This document shows, piece after piece, positions 42,022-51,597 of a DNA stretch of 64,000 nucleotides (position 1 is the stretch's first letter; every line of letters begins with the position of its first letter). The position numbers and the translations under genes were made by a program. The stretch comes from an uncultured Bacteroidota bacterium (lineage in GTDB: Bacteria > Bacteroidota > Bacteroidia > Flavobacteriales_F > PHOS-HE28): assembly GCA_902826215.1 (NCBI GenBank), contig CADEDY010000004.1, forward strand, positions 1-64,000, read 5' to 3'. The notes below the pieces were generated by a model. It had not been told where the DNA came from. It did no database searches and worked only from the letters and a program-made list of their open reading frames with translations.

Positions 42022-45000
42022 TCAGCGGACCACGGTCACGTGGCCTGTATGACTGTATTCCTCCGAGCCTGTACAAAGCCCGGTGTAGTGCAGTATGTAC
42101 ACGTAAATGTCGTTGGTGACCGGCTTACCGTTGTAGGTTCCATCCCAAGGCTTATCCATGGAAACGGTCTGGTAGAGTTGTTCACCCCAACGGTTGAAGA
42201 TCGTCAACTCCAAGGTGCGATCCCCATAGCCCAAGAGTTCGAAACGGTCGTTGATCCCATCCCCGTTCGGAGAGAAGGCATTTGGCGTGAACAGTTGGAC
42301 ATCAGCATCGTAAAGTTCCACCACGGCAGAATCCGAATAAACGCAGCCGAATTGGTCCACAATGGCGAACCCGTAGACTTCGGCTTCACCAGGAACCTCG
42401 ATCCGTCGATCGGTGCTTCCATCTTCCCACAGATAGCTGACCGCGTTGTCCATCGGAATGCTCAGCGGCACTTTGACGCCGGGGCAGGTGGTTACCTCAA
42501 TGGCAAGATCATACTGCGGAGGTTCGGTAACAAAGACCGTATCCGTACCAACACAACCCGCTGCATTCGAAATGGTCACGGAATATTCACCCAGTTCATC
42601 CACGGTGATGACATCGGTGGTCTCTCCAGTGCTCCACAAGTGATCCCCAGCGATCACGCTGGCATCCAACATCACCGAGGTATTCAAACAAAGCACGCGA
42701 TCCGGAACATCGAAATTGAATTCCAGTGGTGCTACGGAAATGGGAACACTGATGGTATCGCTCTCACTGCAGCCCGTTGGATCGAGCGCAATGAGCAGGA
42801 TCTCGTAATCACCTGCCACGTCGAACACATGGGTGATCGAGTCGGCGGCATACTCCGTTCCATCGCTTATCTGCCAGATGTGATCCAAGGGATCGCCCGT
42901 GCTATTGTTGACGGCGTTGATCCGCATCTCTGTGCAATCTTCTTCCTGGGTCCAGGTCAAGGCGGCTAGAACAGGCTGCTGCTCTCCTATGGTGATTGGG
43001 AAATAGGTGGTATCAGCCAGATTGCAGGCCAACGAATCCATGGCCACCAAACGAACCGTGTACTCACCGGGATCGGTATAGAGGTGGCTGGGTTCGAAGG
43101 CTTCCACGATCGGGCTGCCATCTCCAAAATCCCACAGCCACGTGTCTCCTGTGCTCGCGTTGGAAAAGTCGACCTGGATCGGCGCGCATCCGGTGTTGAT
43201 GGCTGAAGCACCGGCTGCGTTCACACCTGCCACACCGAAATCGATCTTGAACACACCGATGTCCCAGCCGATCGTTTGACCTTGCGCCCATGCCCAGGAC
43301 GTCGTCTGTAAGCTGCCGGTGCCGCTACATACCCCTTGATAAACCACACCGTTCTTGTCGAAACGACTGGTGCCGCCATCCACATGACTACCTCCATAAT
43401 AGGTACCGAAGAGGATGTTCGCCATGTCGGGTTCAAAAGCGGCGAGATAGAAGCTTCCGGTCTGATATAGCGCATCTGCGGTGGTCGGCAAATCTGTACT
43501 GGAATTGTAGCCGGACATGTAGATGTTGTCGCAGACATCTACGAGGAAGGCCACAGGCACGGTACCATTACCAAATCCCCCACCCCCCAAAGGCCCGATG
43601 GTGGTCGATATGGTCACGGCAGAGAGATCACTGTTGAGTTTTGCGATGAAGATGGGACCATTCGCCTGACCATATGTGCCGGCCGGTATGATGGGAATGT
43701 TGCCGTCCGTTTGGCCATAGATCCACACGTCATCCGCCAGATCGGTATCCAAGAAATACGAGCCGTCCTGTGCGGTGGTGCCGAAATAGGTACCAGCGAC
43801 CATTGCCAGCGCACCCGAAGTCATTCGGACCACGTATCCATCACGATCACCAATGGCTGTTGGCTGGTAGGACCCTGGCGTTGTCGGAAAATCAGCGCTT
43901 TCGGTGGACCCGGTCACAACGAGCGCTCCATCCAATGCCAACCGCACACCTAGGGCATTATCATCATCGCTTCCACCCAAGAATGAACTCCAAAGCAAGG
44001 AACTGCAATTGGGAGGCATGGACACCAACACACCATCCTGCCCCCCTCCCAACGTGGATTGGAATGCTCCTGCGGTCACTGGAAAATCAGCCGAAGAAGT
44101 GCAACTCGCAATGATGATGTTGTCGGCATTGTCGAGGAAGATCTCACCGCGGTAGTTCTCACCGTAATTCGCGAACATCTGGTTCAACCCATCCGAGTCG
44201 GCTCCTCCAAGAAAGGTGGAACCGATCAGGTTGCTTCCATCCTCACTGAAATGAGTCAACACGATATCCGTTTGACCGCCAAGCGTATTGTCATAAGCAC
44301 CGGATGTGACGGGAAAATCAGCCGAACTGGAGGTACCAAGAACGCAAAGTTCTCCACTCGTGTTCACGATCATGCTATGCGGATTCTCACCGCTATTACC
44401 GCCCAGATAGCTCGCCCAGATGAGCAAACTGCCATCCGGGTTGTACTTACTGAAGGACATGTCCGTACCTCCACCACCCATACTGGTCTGGAAAGCACCG
44501 ACCGTTGCGGGATAAGTAGGGCCGAAATTCCGGGCCCCACTGTAGATGTTCGCATTCGAGTCATAGGTCGCACAATGCCCATAATTGCTGGCTCCTGTGG
44601 CACCGCTCAGGGTACTTGCGATCAGGATCGGATCAATGGTCACTGGGCGTCCATGGTCCATGTCGGCCGGTAAGTCGAATCGTAGGATCCCGGCTTGCAA
44701 GCGATAGGTGCATACCAAAGATTCATGGGCACCATCTGAATAGAAGGCAACGGGCTTCAACTCCACCACTTCACCGACCGAAGTCGCCAATATCAAACGT
44801 CCTTCCGGATCAACAACTGCTCCATCGATCCCGTCATAGCGGAAGCCGACCTGGTCCACATCAGCACCAGCTGCGATCAGGACGTCGTACTTCAAATGAC
44901 CATCCATGGAATGGTAGCGAACATCAACGCCGGACCACACCCCTCGGTACATAACCTCGTCGTAGCCCTTCACATGGCCCTTCCACGCGGATGGATCGCT

Positions 45001-45381
45001 GCCCAGAAAGAAGTTCTCATATCCCTGCTGGGTTCCTTTGGCCTTGACCTGCAGACCAGCATGTGGTTGATGGAAGCGCATCCGCCATGCATGTCCGTGC
45101 AGCATGGTCGACTCTCGTTCCTCCGGGGTCATCTTCAGTGCGTCATGGACCAGATCGGCAACACCATCGGCATATTTCACCCATGAAGCTCCGTCGCGCT
45201 CGAGAAAGACCGTTGCCCCATTCACTCCGGTACGAAAGAGCACGGGATCGACCCATTGCCCTTTGTTCTCCGTGAAGCGAACGTGGGCAGGCCCATGGTC
45301 ATGGTCGTCCGCCGCATATGCAGATGATACAGATAGGGCCGTCACCGCAACGGCGGAGGAGAGTATGAGTCGAATTTCCAT
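42022..45381 (-). CDS. Giant SBBP/PKD surface protein with T9SS type B sorting domain, paralogue 3
   Basis: 1119 residues. Signal peptide (MEIRLILSSAVAVTALSVSSAYA), His/Asp-rich start of the mature protein (DDHDHGPAH), SBBP N-terminal domain (FTENKGQWVDPVLFRTGVNG), propeller repeats (YLGGNSGENPHS, FLGGADSDGLNQ, FLGGSDDDNALG, YYGGSHVDGGTS), PKD domains (WLWDFGDGSPIVEAFEPSHLY) and the CHU_C tail (LFTPNAFSPNGDGINDRFEL ... HTGHVTVVR). Large blocks are nearly identical to paralogue 2 (GYNPDGS-type and YYGGSHVDGGTSRFDKNGVV regions), so the pair is recent or homogenised. The ATG at 45381 is set by the signal peptide. Confidence 0.9.
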   Translation of the reverse strand: MEIRLILSSAVAVTALSVSSAYAADDHDHGPAHVRFTENKGQWVDPVLFRTGVNGATVFLERDGASWVKYADGVADLVHDALKMTPEERESTMLHGHAWRMRFHQPHAGLQVKAKGTQQGYENFFLGSDPSAWKGHVKGYDEVMYRGVWSGVDVRYHSMDGHLKYDVLIAAGADVDQVGFRYDGIDGAVVDPEGRLILATSVGEVVELKPVAFYSDGAHESLVCTYRLQAGILRFDLPADMDHGRPVTIDPILIASTLSGATGASNYGHCATYDSNANIYSGARNFGPTYPATVGAFQTSMGGGGTDMSFSKYNPDGSLLIWASYLGGNSGENPHSMIVNTSGELCVLGTSSSADFPVTSGAYDNTLGGQTDIVLTHFSEDGSNLIGSTFLGGADSDGLNQMFANYGENYRGEIFLDNADNIIIASCTSSADFPVTAGAFQSTLGGGQDGVLVSMPPNCSSLLWSSFLGGSDDDNALGVRLALDGALVVTGSTESADFPTTPGSYQPTAIGDRDGYVVRMTSGALAMVAGTYFGTTAQDGSYFLDTDLADDVWIYGQTDGNIPIIPAGTYGQANGPIFIAKLNSDLSAVTISTTIGPLGGGGFGNGTVPVAFLVDVCDNIYMSGYNSSTDLPTTADALYQTGSFYLAAFEPDMANILFGTYYGGSHVDGGTSRFDKNGVVYQGVCSGTGSLQTTSWAWAQGQTIGWDIGVFKIDFGVAGVNAAGASAINTGCAPIQVDFSNASTGDTWLWDFGDGSPIVEAFEPSHLYTDPGEYTVRLVAMDSLACNLADTTYFPITIGEQQPVLAALTWTQEEDCTEMRINAVNNSTGDPLDHIWQISDGTEYAADSITHVFDVAGDYEILLIALDPTGCSESDTISVPISVAPLEFNFDVPDRVLCLNTSVMLDASVIAGDHLWSTGETTDVITVDELGEYSVTISNAAGCVGTDTVFVTEPPQYDLAIEVTTCPGVKVPLSIPMDNAVSYLWEDGSTDRRIEVPGEAEVYGFAIVDQFGCVYSDSAVVELYDADVQLFTPNAFSPNGDGINDRFELLGYGDRTLELTIFNRWGEQLYQTVSMDKPWDGTYNGKPVTNDIYVYILHYTGLCTGSEEYSHTGHVTVVR

Positions 45382-45526
45382 GTGCAGTTCGATCGGGTAC
45401 AGGATGTTGACGATGGAAGTGTTCCCGGTGTTGCCTGATCGAAGATAGAACAGCAACCGACTCTACCAACCCCCTGGCAGACCGAACCGAAAGGATGTCA
45501 AAGCATTGATATTCATAGACTTGAAA

Positions 45527-47404
45527 CTACCTGAACTGCAATTCATACAGCTTCCGGTACGCCCCGTTCTGGCTCAAAAGCTCTTGGTGGTCCCCCTGTT
45601 CCAGAATACGGCCTTTATCCAGCACGATGATGCGATCGGCCTTTTGGATCGTGCTCAACCGGTGGGCGATGACGATGCTCGTACGGCCTTTGGTGATACG
45701 CTCGGTGGCTTGCTGGATGAGCTGTTCGCTCGTACTGTCCACACTACTCGTGGCCTCGTCCAGCACGAGAATGCGAGGCTTGTTCACTGCAGCTCGGATG
45801 AAAGCGATCAGCTGCCTTTGACCTAAACTAAGGATGCCACCACGTTCGCGCACCTCGGTGTCGTAGCCAGAGGGAAGGCGTTCGATGAATTCATGGGCAC
45901 CCACGGTCTTCGCAGCCTCAATGACCACCTCGCGGGTGATCGCTGGATCGCCCAAGGTGATGTTGTTGTGGACCGTGTCGCTGAAGAGGAAAACATCCTG
46001 TAACACGACCGAGATGCTCTTGCGCAGTTCGGCTTGCGCATAGGATCGGATATCTGCGCCGTCCAACAGCACCTCGCCGCGCTGGAACTCGTAGGCCCGG
46101 CTGAGGATATTGATGGTGCTGCTCTTGCCCGAGCCGGTGGCGCCCACCAAGGCGATCATCTGACCGGCCTTTGCCTCCATGTTGACGTCCTGTAGAACGA
46201 AGTTCTCATCCTCGTACGCGAACCAAACGCCCTTGAAGGCGATGTCACCGCGCATATCCTTGGTGGACCGTGTGCCATCGTCGGCCACCTGCGCCTCGGT
46301 ATCGAGCACCTTGAACACACGCTCGCTGCCCACCATGCCCATCTGCAGCACATTGAACCGATCGGCCAATTGCCGGATCGGGCGGAAGAGCATGTTGATG
46401 AAAAGGATGTAGGCGAACAGATCACCGATCGTCGCTACGCCTTCCAGAACATCCCGAACTCCCCACCAAACGAGAAAGGACAGGGAAACGGCGCTGAGGA
46501 TCTCCACTACGGGAAAGAAGATGCTGTAGGCCAATACCCCGCGGATATGGGCTTTCCGGTGTTCACGATTGATGGCTTGGAACTTCGTGTACTCCTGTTG
46601 CTCACGCCCGAAGAGCTGCACGATCGACATGCCTTGGATGTGTTCCTGAACGAAGGCATTCAACCGGGCCACCTGGGTGCGCACATCCTGAAAGCTCTTC
46701 TGGATGCTGTTCTTGAAGATGTTGGTGCTCCAGAGCAGCAACGGGATCGGCACCATGCTGAGCAAGGCGAGCTTCCAGTTGTAAACGAACATCACCACTA
46801 CTACGACCACGAGCTTGAGGATGTCGCCCATGATCATGAGCAGGCCTTGCGAGAAGATGTCATCGATGGTCTCGATGTCGCTGATCACACGGGTCACAAG
46901 CGTTCCGATCGGTGTACGGTCGAAGTAGCGAAGCTTGAATGCGAGAACCTTCGCGTAGAGCTTCTGACGCAAGTCGAAGGTGACCGCTTGCCCCAGCCAA
47001 CTGGTCCAATAGGCTTGAAAATACTGCACCACCGTTTCAATGATCAGCAGGACCACCACCACGATGGTGATGGCCCAGAACAAGGTCAATGTGCCTGGAC
47101 CGGAGATCGAGCGCACGGTGGTCGCCATCCAAGCGATGCTGCGTGCGTTCCAATTCGAGTCTTGGGTGAGCGCGAAGAGCTGGTCGTAGCTGGTAGCGGC
47201 GACGTCCACCAGCCAGCCAAGCATGATGGGTCGCACCACGCCAACGAGGCTGAGCACCACAGTGAGAACTACGGCCCAGTTGAAGACGCTCCGGTAAGGT
47301 TTCGAGAAGGCGAACACTCTTCCGAAAAGCTCGCGATCGAACGCCTTGCCTTGGACCTCTTTGGTCACCTTTCCTTTGACCGGTGCAGTTGCTGTCGCGC
47401 TCAT
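45527..47404 (-). CDS. ABC exporter (fused permease and ATPase, MsbA-like)
   Basis: 625 residues. Six transmembrane helices in the N-terminal half (for example VFNWAVVLTVVLSLVGVVRPIMLG, LFWAITIVVVVLLIIETVVQYF, ILKLVVVVVVMFVYNWKLALLS). The C-terminal ATPase has Walker A GATGSGKSSTIN, Q-loop VLQDVFLFSDT, signature LSLGQRQLI, Walker B ILVLDEATSSVD and H-loop IVIAHRLST. Probably functions as a homodimer exporting lipid or drug substrates. Starts inside the truA stop (ATGA). Confidence 0.92.
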   Translation of the reverse strand: MSATATAPVKGKVTKEVQGKAFDRELFGRVFAFSKPYRSVFNWAVVLTVVLSLVGVVRPIMLGWLVDVAATSYDQLFALTQDSNWNARSIAWMATTVRSISGPGTLTLFWAITIVVVVLLIIETVVQYFQAYWTSWLGQAVTFDLRQKLYAKVLAFKLRYFDRTPIGTLVTRVISDIETIDDIFSQGLLMIMGDILKLVVVVVVMFVYNWKLALLSMVPIPLLLWSTNIFKNSIQKSFQDVRTQVARLNAFVQEHIQGMSIVQLFGREQQEYTKFQAINREHRKAHIRGVLAYSIFFPVVEILSAVSLSFLVWWGVRDVLEGVATIGDLFAYILFINMLFRPIRQLADRFNVLQMGMVGSERVFKVLDTEAQVADDGTRSTKDMRGDIAFKGVWFAYEDENFVLQDVNMEAKAGQMIALVGATGSGKSSTINILSRAYEFQRGEVLLDGADIRSYAQAELRKSISVVLQDVFLFSDTVHNNITLGDPAITREVVIEAAKTVGAHEFIERLPSGYDTEVRERGGILSLGQRQLIAFIRAAVNKPRILVLDEATSSVDSTSEQLIQQATERITKGRTSIVIAHRLSTIQKADRIIVLDKGRILEQGDHQELLSQNGAYRKLYELQFR

Positions 47405-48171
47405 GCCACGATATTGGTCGGAATGAAGGGATAGACCACGTGTTCCAAGTAGAGTCCTCTTGCAGAAGCGCTCTTACCGGCCATGGATCGATCCTTGGCG
47501 GCGATCACCTCGGCCATGCTCTCCGGTGGAGCTTGGCCCTTACCTATCCGAATGCAGGTGCCCACAATGGCCCGCACCATGTTGCGGAGGAAACGGTCAG
47601 CGCGGATCCGGAAGCGATAACCGTTGGGAACGACCTCCCATTCGGCCATGCGGACATCGCAGATCATGGTCTTCGCATCGCTTCCCGCTTTGCAGAAGCT
47701 GGTGAAGTCCTGTTTCCCGATGAGGTGCTTGCACGCTTCGTTCATGGCGCCCACGTCCAACGCGGGATGCAGCACGTGAGCGCGATCGGCCATGAAGGCA
47801 TCCTTCTTCCGCAGAATGAGATAGACATAACCCCGCTCCGTTGCGCTGAAGCGCGCATGGGCATCGTCGGCAACCGGGATCACGCGCTTCACGGCGATGC
47901 TATCGGGCAGCATGCTGTTCAAGCTGTACACGAGGCGCTCATCCACTGGATGATCCGAAGGGGCATCGAAATGCAAGTAGTAGTCCGTGGCATGAACACC
48001 GGTGTCCGTCCTGCCACAGCCCACCACGAAGAGTTCCGGCAGGTGCAGGATCGTGCGCAACGCGTGCTCCACTTCCTCCTGCACGCTTGGAGCTTCTGGT
48101 TGCCGTTGCCAGCCCCGGTAAGGCGTTCCGTCGTAGGCGAGTTGCAAGAAATAGCGCGGCTTGATCTCCAT
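47401..48171 (-). CDS. truA: tRNA pseudouridine(38-40) synthase
   Basis: 256 residues. AYDGTPYRGWQRQPEAPSVQEEVEHAL is the family N-terminus, and the catalytic aspartate is in VGCGRTDTGVHATDY. The substrate-binding C-terminal half has FLRNMVRAIVGTCIRIGKG. Modifies uridines 38-40 in the tRNA anticodon arm. Same-strand ATGA overlap with the ABC exporter gene. Confidence 0.95.
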   Translation of the reverse strand: MEIKPRYFLQLAYDGTPYRGWQRQPEAPSVQEEVEHALRTILHLPELFVVGCGRTDTGVHATDYYLHFDAPSDHPVDERLVYSLNSMLPDSIAVKRVIPVADDAHARFSATERGYVYLILRKKDAFMADRAHVLHPALDVGAMNEACKHLIGKQDFTSFCKAGSDAKTMICDVRMAEWEVVPNGYRFRIRADRFLRNMVRAIVGTCIRIGKGQAPPESMAEVIAAKDRSMAGKSASARGLYLEHVVYPFIPTNIVA

Positions 48172-48193
48172 GTGCCGATCGGCAGGAAGGGCG

Positions 48194-48201
48194 TAAAGGT
48201 A
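48194..48201 (-). promoter_or_regulatory. -7 box of the truA-ABC operon
   Basis: TACCTTTA on the minus strand, 22 nt before the truA ATG at 48171. Confidence 0.4.
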
Positions 48202-48267
48202 CCGGTGTGGTCGATCCTGTTCCTCAACGCGTGATCAGCAACCGGCAGCAATGGTCATCTTCGCCCC

Positions 48268-48768
48268 ATGCGCATCGGCCTTTTGAGCGACACCCACGGC
48301 TGGTTGGACCCTCGGATCCAAGAGCACTTTGCGGAGTGTGATGCCATTTGGCATGCAGGTGACATCGGCGGTAACGGGGTTGCGGAGGAATTGGCGCGTT
48401 GGAAGCCGCTGATAGCCGTGCACGGCAATATCGATGACGGCCGGACGCGGGTCGCCTACCCGGAGCACCAACGATCCACTGCTGAAGGCGTTCGGGTGTG
48501 GATGACCCATATCGGCGGAAAACCGCCGCGTTACAGCCCTCCCGTTCTCAATGAGCTACGCACCACCCCAACGGACCTGTTCATCTGCGGGCATTCGCAC
48601 ATCTGTTCGGTGCAATTCGATGCGAAGGTGAACTGCTTGTACATGAATCCCGGTGCGGCGGGCAGGCACGGCTGGCATCAGGTGCGTACGATCCTGCGCT
48701 TCAGTCTGGAGGCAGCGAAGATCAAGGATCTGGAGGTGATCGAACTGGGCAAACGTGGTGCGCTGTGA
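48268..48768 (+). CDS. YfcE/MJ0936-family metallophosphoesterase
   Basis: 166 residues. Metal motifs in order: LLSDTHGW (D-x-H), WHAGDIGG (GD-x-x), VHGNIDD (GN-x-D), MTHIGG and CGHSHICSVQ (GHSH), then NPGAAG. This is the small calcineurin-like phosphodiesterase fold with activity on phosphodiesters, physiological substrate unknown. A CATCTTCG box ends 4 nt before its ATG. Divergent from truA. Confidence 0.92.
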   Translation: MRIGLLSDTHGWLDPRIQEHFAECDAIWHAGDIGGNGVAEELARWKPLIAVHGNIDDGRTRVAYPEHQRSTAEGVRVWMTHIGGKPPRYSPPVLNELRTTPTDLFICGHSHICSVQFDAKVNCLYMNPGAAGRHGWHQVRTILRFSLEAAKIKDLEVIELGKRGAL

Positions 48769-48830
48769 ACCCAACATGGGATCGTGGATACGCAACTTGG
48801 ACCGTTCACCGTTGACCTCGTGGGACCTGA

Positions 48831-48838
48831 TACTTTCG
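48831..48838 (+). promoter_or_regulatory. -7 box of the DivIC-like gene
   Basis: TACTTTCG, 5 nt before the GTG at 48844. A TTG lies 16 nt upstream of the box (48812-48814), the best -33 candidate in this window. Confidence 0.45.
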
Positions 48839-48843
48839 CAAGC

Positions 48844-49149
48844 GTGAAGAAGCTATTGGAATACATTCCTGCCCGGTTACGGAATCGATACGGCTTTGCT
48901 GTGCTCGGGCTATTAGCGTGGATCACCTTCTTCGATCGGAACGATGCCTGGACCACCTTCAAGAACAAAAGGGAGCTGGGGCGGATGCACGACCAGAAGG
49001 AATGGTACGCATCGGAGATCGAGCGGACCAAGGAGCAGTTGCACGAGTTATCCAGCGACAAGGAACTGTTGGAGAAGTTCGCCAGGGAGCGCTACCTGAT
49101 GAAGCGCGACAACGAGGACATCTTCGTGCTCGTTCCGGAGCAGCGTTAA
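48844..49149 (+). CDS. FtsB/DivIC-type septum formation initiator
   Basis: 101 residues from the GTG at 48844. One transmembrane helix (RYGFAVLGLLAWITFFDRND) is followed by a coiled coil (RELGRMHDQKEWYASEIERTKEQLHELSSDKELLEKFARERYLMKRDNEDIFVLVPE) ending in the ARE-x-Y-x-M-K-x-x-x-E-D family signature. Part of the divisome FtsQLB-type complex. A longer ATG frame from 48784 is less likely because the promoter box falls inside it. Stop overlaps the convergent SGNH gene by 4 bp. Confidence 0.88.
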   Translation: MKKLLEYIPARLRNRYGFAVLGLLAWITFFDRNDAWTTFKNKRELGRMHDQKEWYASEIERTKEQLHELSSDKELLEKFARERYLMKRDNEDIFVLVPEQR

Positions 49150-50126
49150 GGCGCTTTTACCACCCCGTTACAGCATTTCAACGCTTCCACTTCGCAGAGG
49201 TCACGGATCAACCGCGTGGTCCTTTCCTGCCGTCCCCAAGCCCGCAAGTGGTAGTGTGTGTCGTAGAAGGCGGAGTCCGGGAAAACATAGTCCTCGGTGT
49301 TGCCCAGCATCGTGTACCCGTGAAGTTGGAGCCCGGTCCGCATGGCCTCATGGTACTCCGCTTTGAAACTCGTTCGTGCGATGGAAGGCCATACGAAGAC
49401 CAATTGCCCGCCCGCTTTGCTCACCCTGCTCGCCAAGGTGTCGGCCAGCGGTAGGAAGTTCGATCCGAACAGCGGTGGGTGATGCTCCACGTGCTGCTGG
49501 CGTTCAGGCGGTCGTGCAGGTCGATCCAAATGACTGATCACATCGCCGTACGTGTTGAAGCCGCTTGAGCGATAAACGGGATCCCCCTCTTTCCCCTTCC
49601 AAGCCCCGCTCGCAAGCTTCCAGGCGCCTTGCATGCGCATCACCGCAACACCGGCCATCACCTTCGGTCGAAGGTAGCTCGGCATCCACGCCAGCGCTTC
49701 CGGATAGCGATCCGCCGTGAGCACGAGCATGTCGTTGTCCTTGGCGGGTTGGCTGTAGCCCGAATGCTCCAAAGCCACGATCACCACATCTCCTGGCCCG
49801 ATCTCGTTCTTCACCTCTTCCACCATGAACTGAAAACCCAAACTGGCATGAATGCTCATGTTCACCAACGGTTTGCACAAGGCCTTCTCCAATCGTTCGC
49901 TGTCCATACCGAATGCGGCATTGCTCCCACCGATGATGATCACCTTCGGTGACGGCAAGGAAGCGAGGCGCTCGTGCTTCTGGACCACGGCACCCATATA
50001 GTCGATCGGTGAGGCATGCGGTCCCCAGCGAAAAGCCGCCAACAGCAAGGCGATCGGAAGCGCGCTGAACAACAGCACACGCCCAAGAAGCCGAAGTGGT
50101 TCAGAACTGGAAGTAGATGAACTCAT
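49146..50126 (-). CDS. SGNH/GDSL-like membrane-anchored hydrolase (O-acyltransferase partner)
   Basis: 326 residues. An N-terminal anchor (GRVLLFSALPIALLLAAFRWG) precedes a SGNH-like domain: VIIIGGSNAAFGMD provides the block I GxS nucleophile; VVIVALEHSGY and the late FYDTHYHLRAWGR supply the D-x-x-H-type end of the triad. It starts 26 bp inside the MBOAT gene, so the two are made together. MBOAT-SGNH pairs O-acetylate extracellular polysaccharides (alginate, cellulose, wall polymers); the polymer here is unknown. Confidence 0.8.
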   Translation of the reverse strand: MSSSTSSSEPLRLLGRVLLFSALPIALLLAAFRWGPHASPIDYMGAVVQKHERLASLPSPKVIIIGGSNAAFGMDSERLEKALCKPLVNMSIHASLGFQFMVEEVKNEIGPGDVVIVALEHSGYSQPAKDNDMLVLTADRYPEALAWMPSYLRPKVMAGVAVMRMQGAWKLASGAWKGKEGDPVYRSSGFNTYGDVISHLDRPARPPERQQHVEHHPPLFGSNFLPLADTLASRVSKAGGQLVFVWPSIARTSFKAEYHEAMRTGLQLHGYTMLGNTEDYVFPDSAFYDTHYHLRAWGRQERTTRLIRDLCEVEALKCCNGVVKAP

Positions 50127-51522
50127 GCGAAGACTGCAGATCGAGATGCAGCAGGATCTCGATGGTGATCAACAGGTAAATGGTCCAGCGCAGAAAAGTG
50201 CTGAACGGCAGACGCTCCAGGGCGTGTTCACGACGGCGTGCGATCCACTCCACGACGACCAGAAGCACCACCCACCAGAACTCCGACCGTGCTCCCCATT
50301 TGAGCAATGCGCCGGGATTAACCAGTGCATTTGTGGCCATGTAGTAGAGGTACGCAGCACCGGTCCGGACACTCGGTGCACGGAAGAAAACCCAAGCCAC
50401 CACCACCAAGAAGAACGTAACAAGGATCGACGGAAGGTCCCGGAGCTGGGCATCATCGCGCCGCGCTTTTCCATCTCGCATGATCTCGGGCACGTAATAA
50501 AGTCCATGTAGAACTCCCCAAACGATGAAGGTCCAATTGGCGCCGTGCCAGAACCCGCTCACTGCGAAGGTGATAAGGATGTTGCGGAGCCTCCCCCACT
50601 TGGTGCGCCAACCTCCCAAGGGCATGTACACGTAATCGCGGAACCAGGTGCTGAGGGAGATGTGCCAGCGGCGCCAGAACTCCGAAATGCTGCGTGAGAA
50701 ATACGGAAAGGCGAAGTTCCTGTTCAGGTGGATGCCGAAGAGGCGTGCACAGCCGATGGCGATATCGCTGTAGCCCGAGAAATCACCGTAGATCTGAAAG
50801 GCGAAGAAAAAGGCGCCGAAGAACAAGGTGATCCCCGAGGTGGTGGAGACATCACCTGCGAAGATCTCACTGGAGATCACACCGCATCCATCAGCGATCA
50901 CCAGTTTCTTGAAGAAGCCCCACAACATCTGGCGCAGGCCATCGACAGCACGATCACGTTCATAGGTGCGTGGTGCAAGGAACTGTGGCAGCAGGTTGGC
51001 CGCACGTTCAATGGGCCCAGCGACCAATTGTGGGAAGAAGCTCACGAAAGCGAGAAATGCCACGGGATCCCGGGTCGCGCGGATGCGACCGCGACGGATG
51101 TCAATGGTGTAGCTCAACGACTGGAACGTGTAGAAACTGATCCCCACCGGCAGGATGATGCGCAAGGTTGGCAGGTGCGGCGCCATGCCCACGGACAGGA
51201 GCAGATCATGCAATCCATCCACGAAGAAATTGAAGTACTTGAACGTCCCGAGTAGTGCCAGATTCAGAAAGACGCTCAGCTGCACCCAATTGCGCTTGCC
51301 CTTCTCGCTCGACTGTGCTTCAATGGCCAGCCCGATGGCGAAGTCGGCCATGGAACTGAAGAAGAGCAGGCTGAGAAATCGCCAATCCCACCAGCCGTAG
51401 AACACGTAGCTCGCGACCAATAGGAAGGCATTCTGCCACTTCAACTGGCGTTGGAACACATACCAATAGGCCAAGAAGACCACCGGTAAGAACACCATGA
51501 AAGCGAACGAGGGAAAGAGCAT
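50101..51522 (-). CDS. MBOAT-family O-acyltransferase (AlgI/DltB type)
   Basis: 473 residues with about nine transmembrane helices. Signature parts: VFLAYWYVFQRQLKWQNAFLLVASYVFYGWWDWRF, RPPQLVAGPIER-like FFPQLVAGPIERAANLLPQ, SDIAIGCARLFG, ISEFWRRWHISLSTWFRDYVYMPLGG and VSGFWHGANWTFIVWGVLHGLYY, the last with the catalytic histidine. Moves acyl groups (usually acetyl) across the membrane to an SGNH partner encoded by the overlapping next gene. Confidence 0.93.
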   Translation of the reverse strand: MLFPSFAFMVFLPVVFLAYWYVFQRQLKWQNAFLLVASYVFYGWWDWRFLSLLFFSSMADFAIGLAIEAQSSEKGKRNWVQLSVFLNLALLGTFKYFNFFVDGLHDLLLSVGMAPHLPTLRIILPVGISFYTFQSLSYTIDIRRGRIRATRDPVAFLAFVSFFPQLVAGPIERAANLLPQFLAPRTYERDRAVDGLRQMLWGFFKKLVIADGCGVISSEIFAGDVSTTSGITLFFGAFFFAFQIYGDFSGYSDIAIGCARLFGIHLNRNFAFPYFSRSISEFWRRWHISLSTWFRDYVYMPLGGWRTKWGRLRNILITFAVSGFWHGANWTFIVWGVLHGLYYVPEIMRDGKARRDDAQLRDLPSILVTFFLVVVAWVFFRAPSVRTGAAYLYYMATNALVNPGALLKWGARSEFWWVVLLVVVEWIARRREHALERLPFSTFLRWTIYLLITIEILLHLDLQSSHEFIYFQF

Positions 51523-51554
51523 TCAGCCGTGGTCGCGTGCAAATGGCACCTTGG

Positions 51555-51562
51555 CGAAAGTA
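51555..51562 (-). promoter_or_regulatory. -7 box of the MBOAT-SGNH operon
   Basis: TACTTTCG on the minus strand, 32 nt before the ATG at 51522. Confidence 0.35.
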
Positions 51563-51597
51563 GCGGTCACCACGCCGAGGCGTCCCTTCGCCCAGGA

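Noticed and set aside
34989-45381. Repeated DNA words that could suggest a CRISPR or tandem-repeat array
   Set aside because: The repeats come from SBBP propeller blades and paralogous domains; there are no regular short repeats with unique spacers.
46370-47434. 354-codon open frame on the plus strand
   Set aside because: Antisense shadow of the ABC exporter, rich in His and Asp as expected from the reverse reading of its helices.
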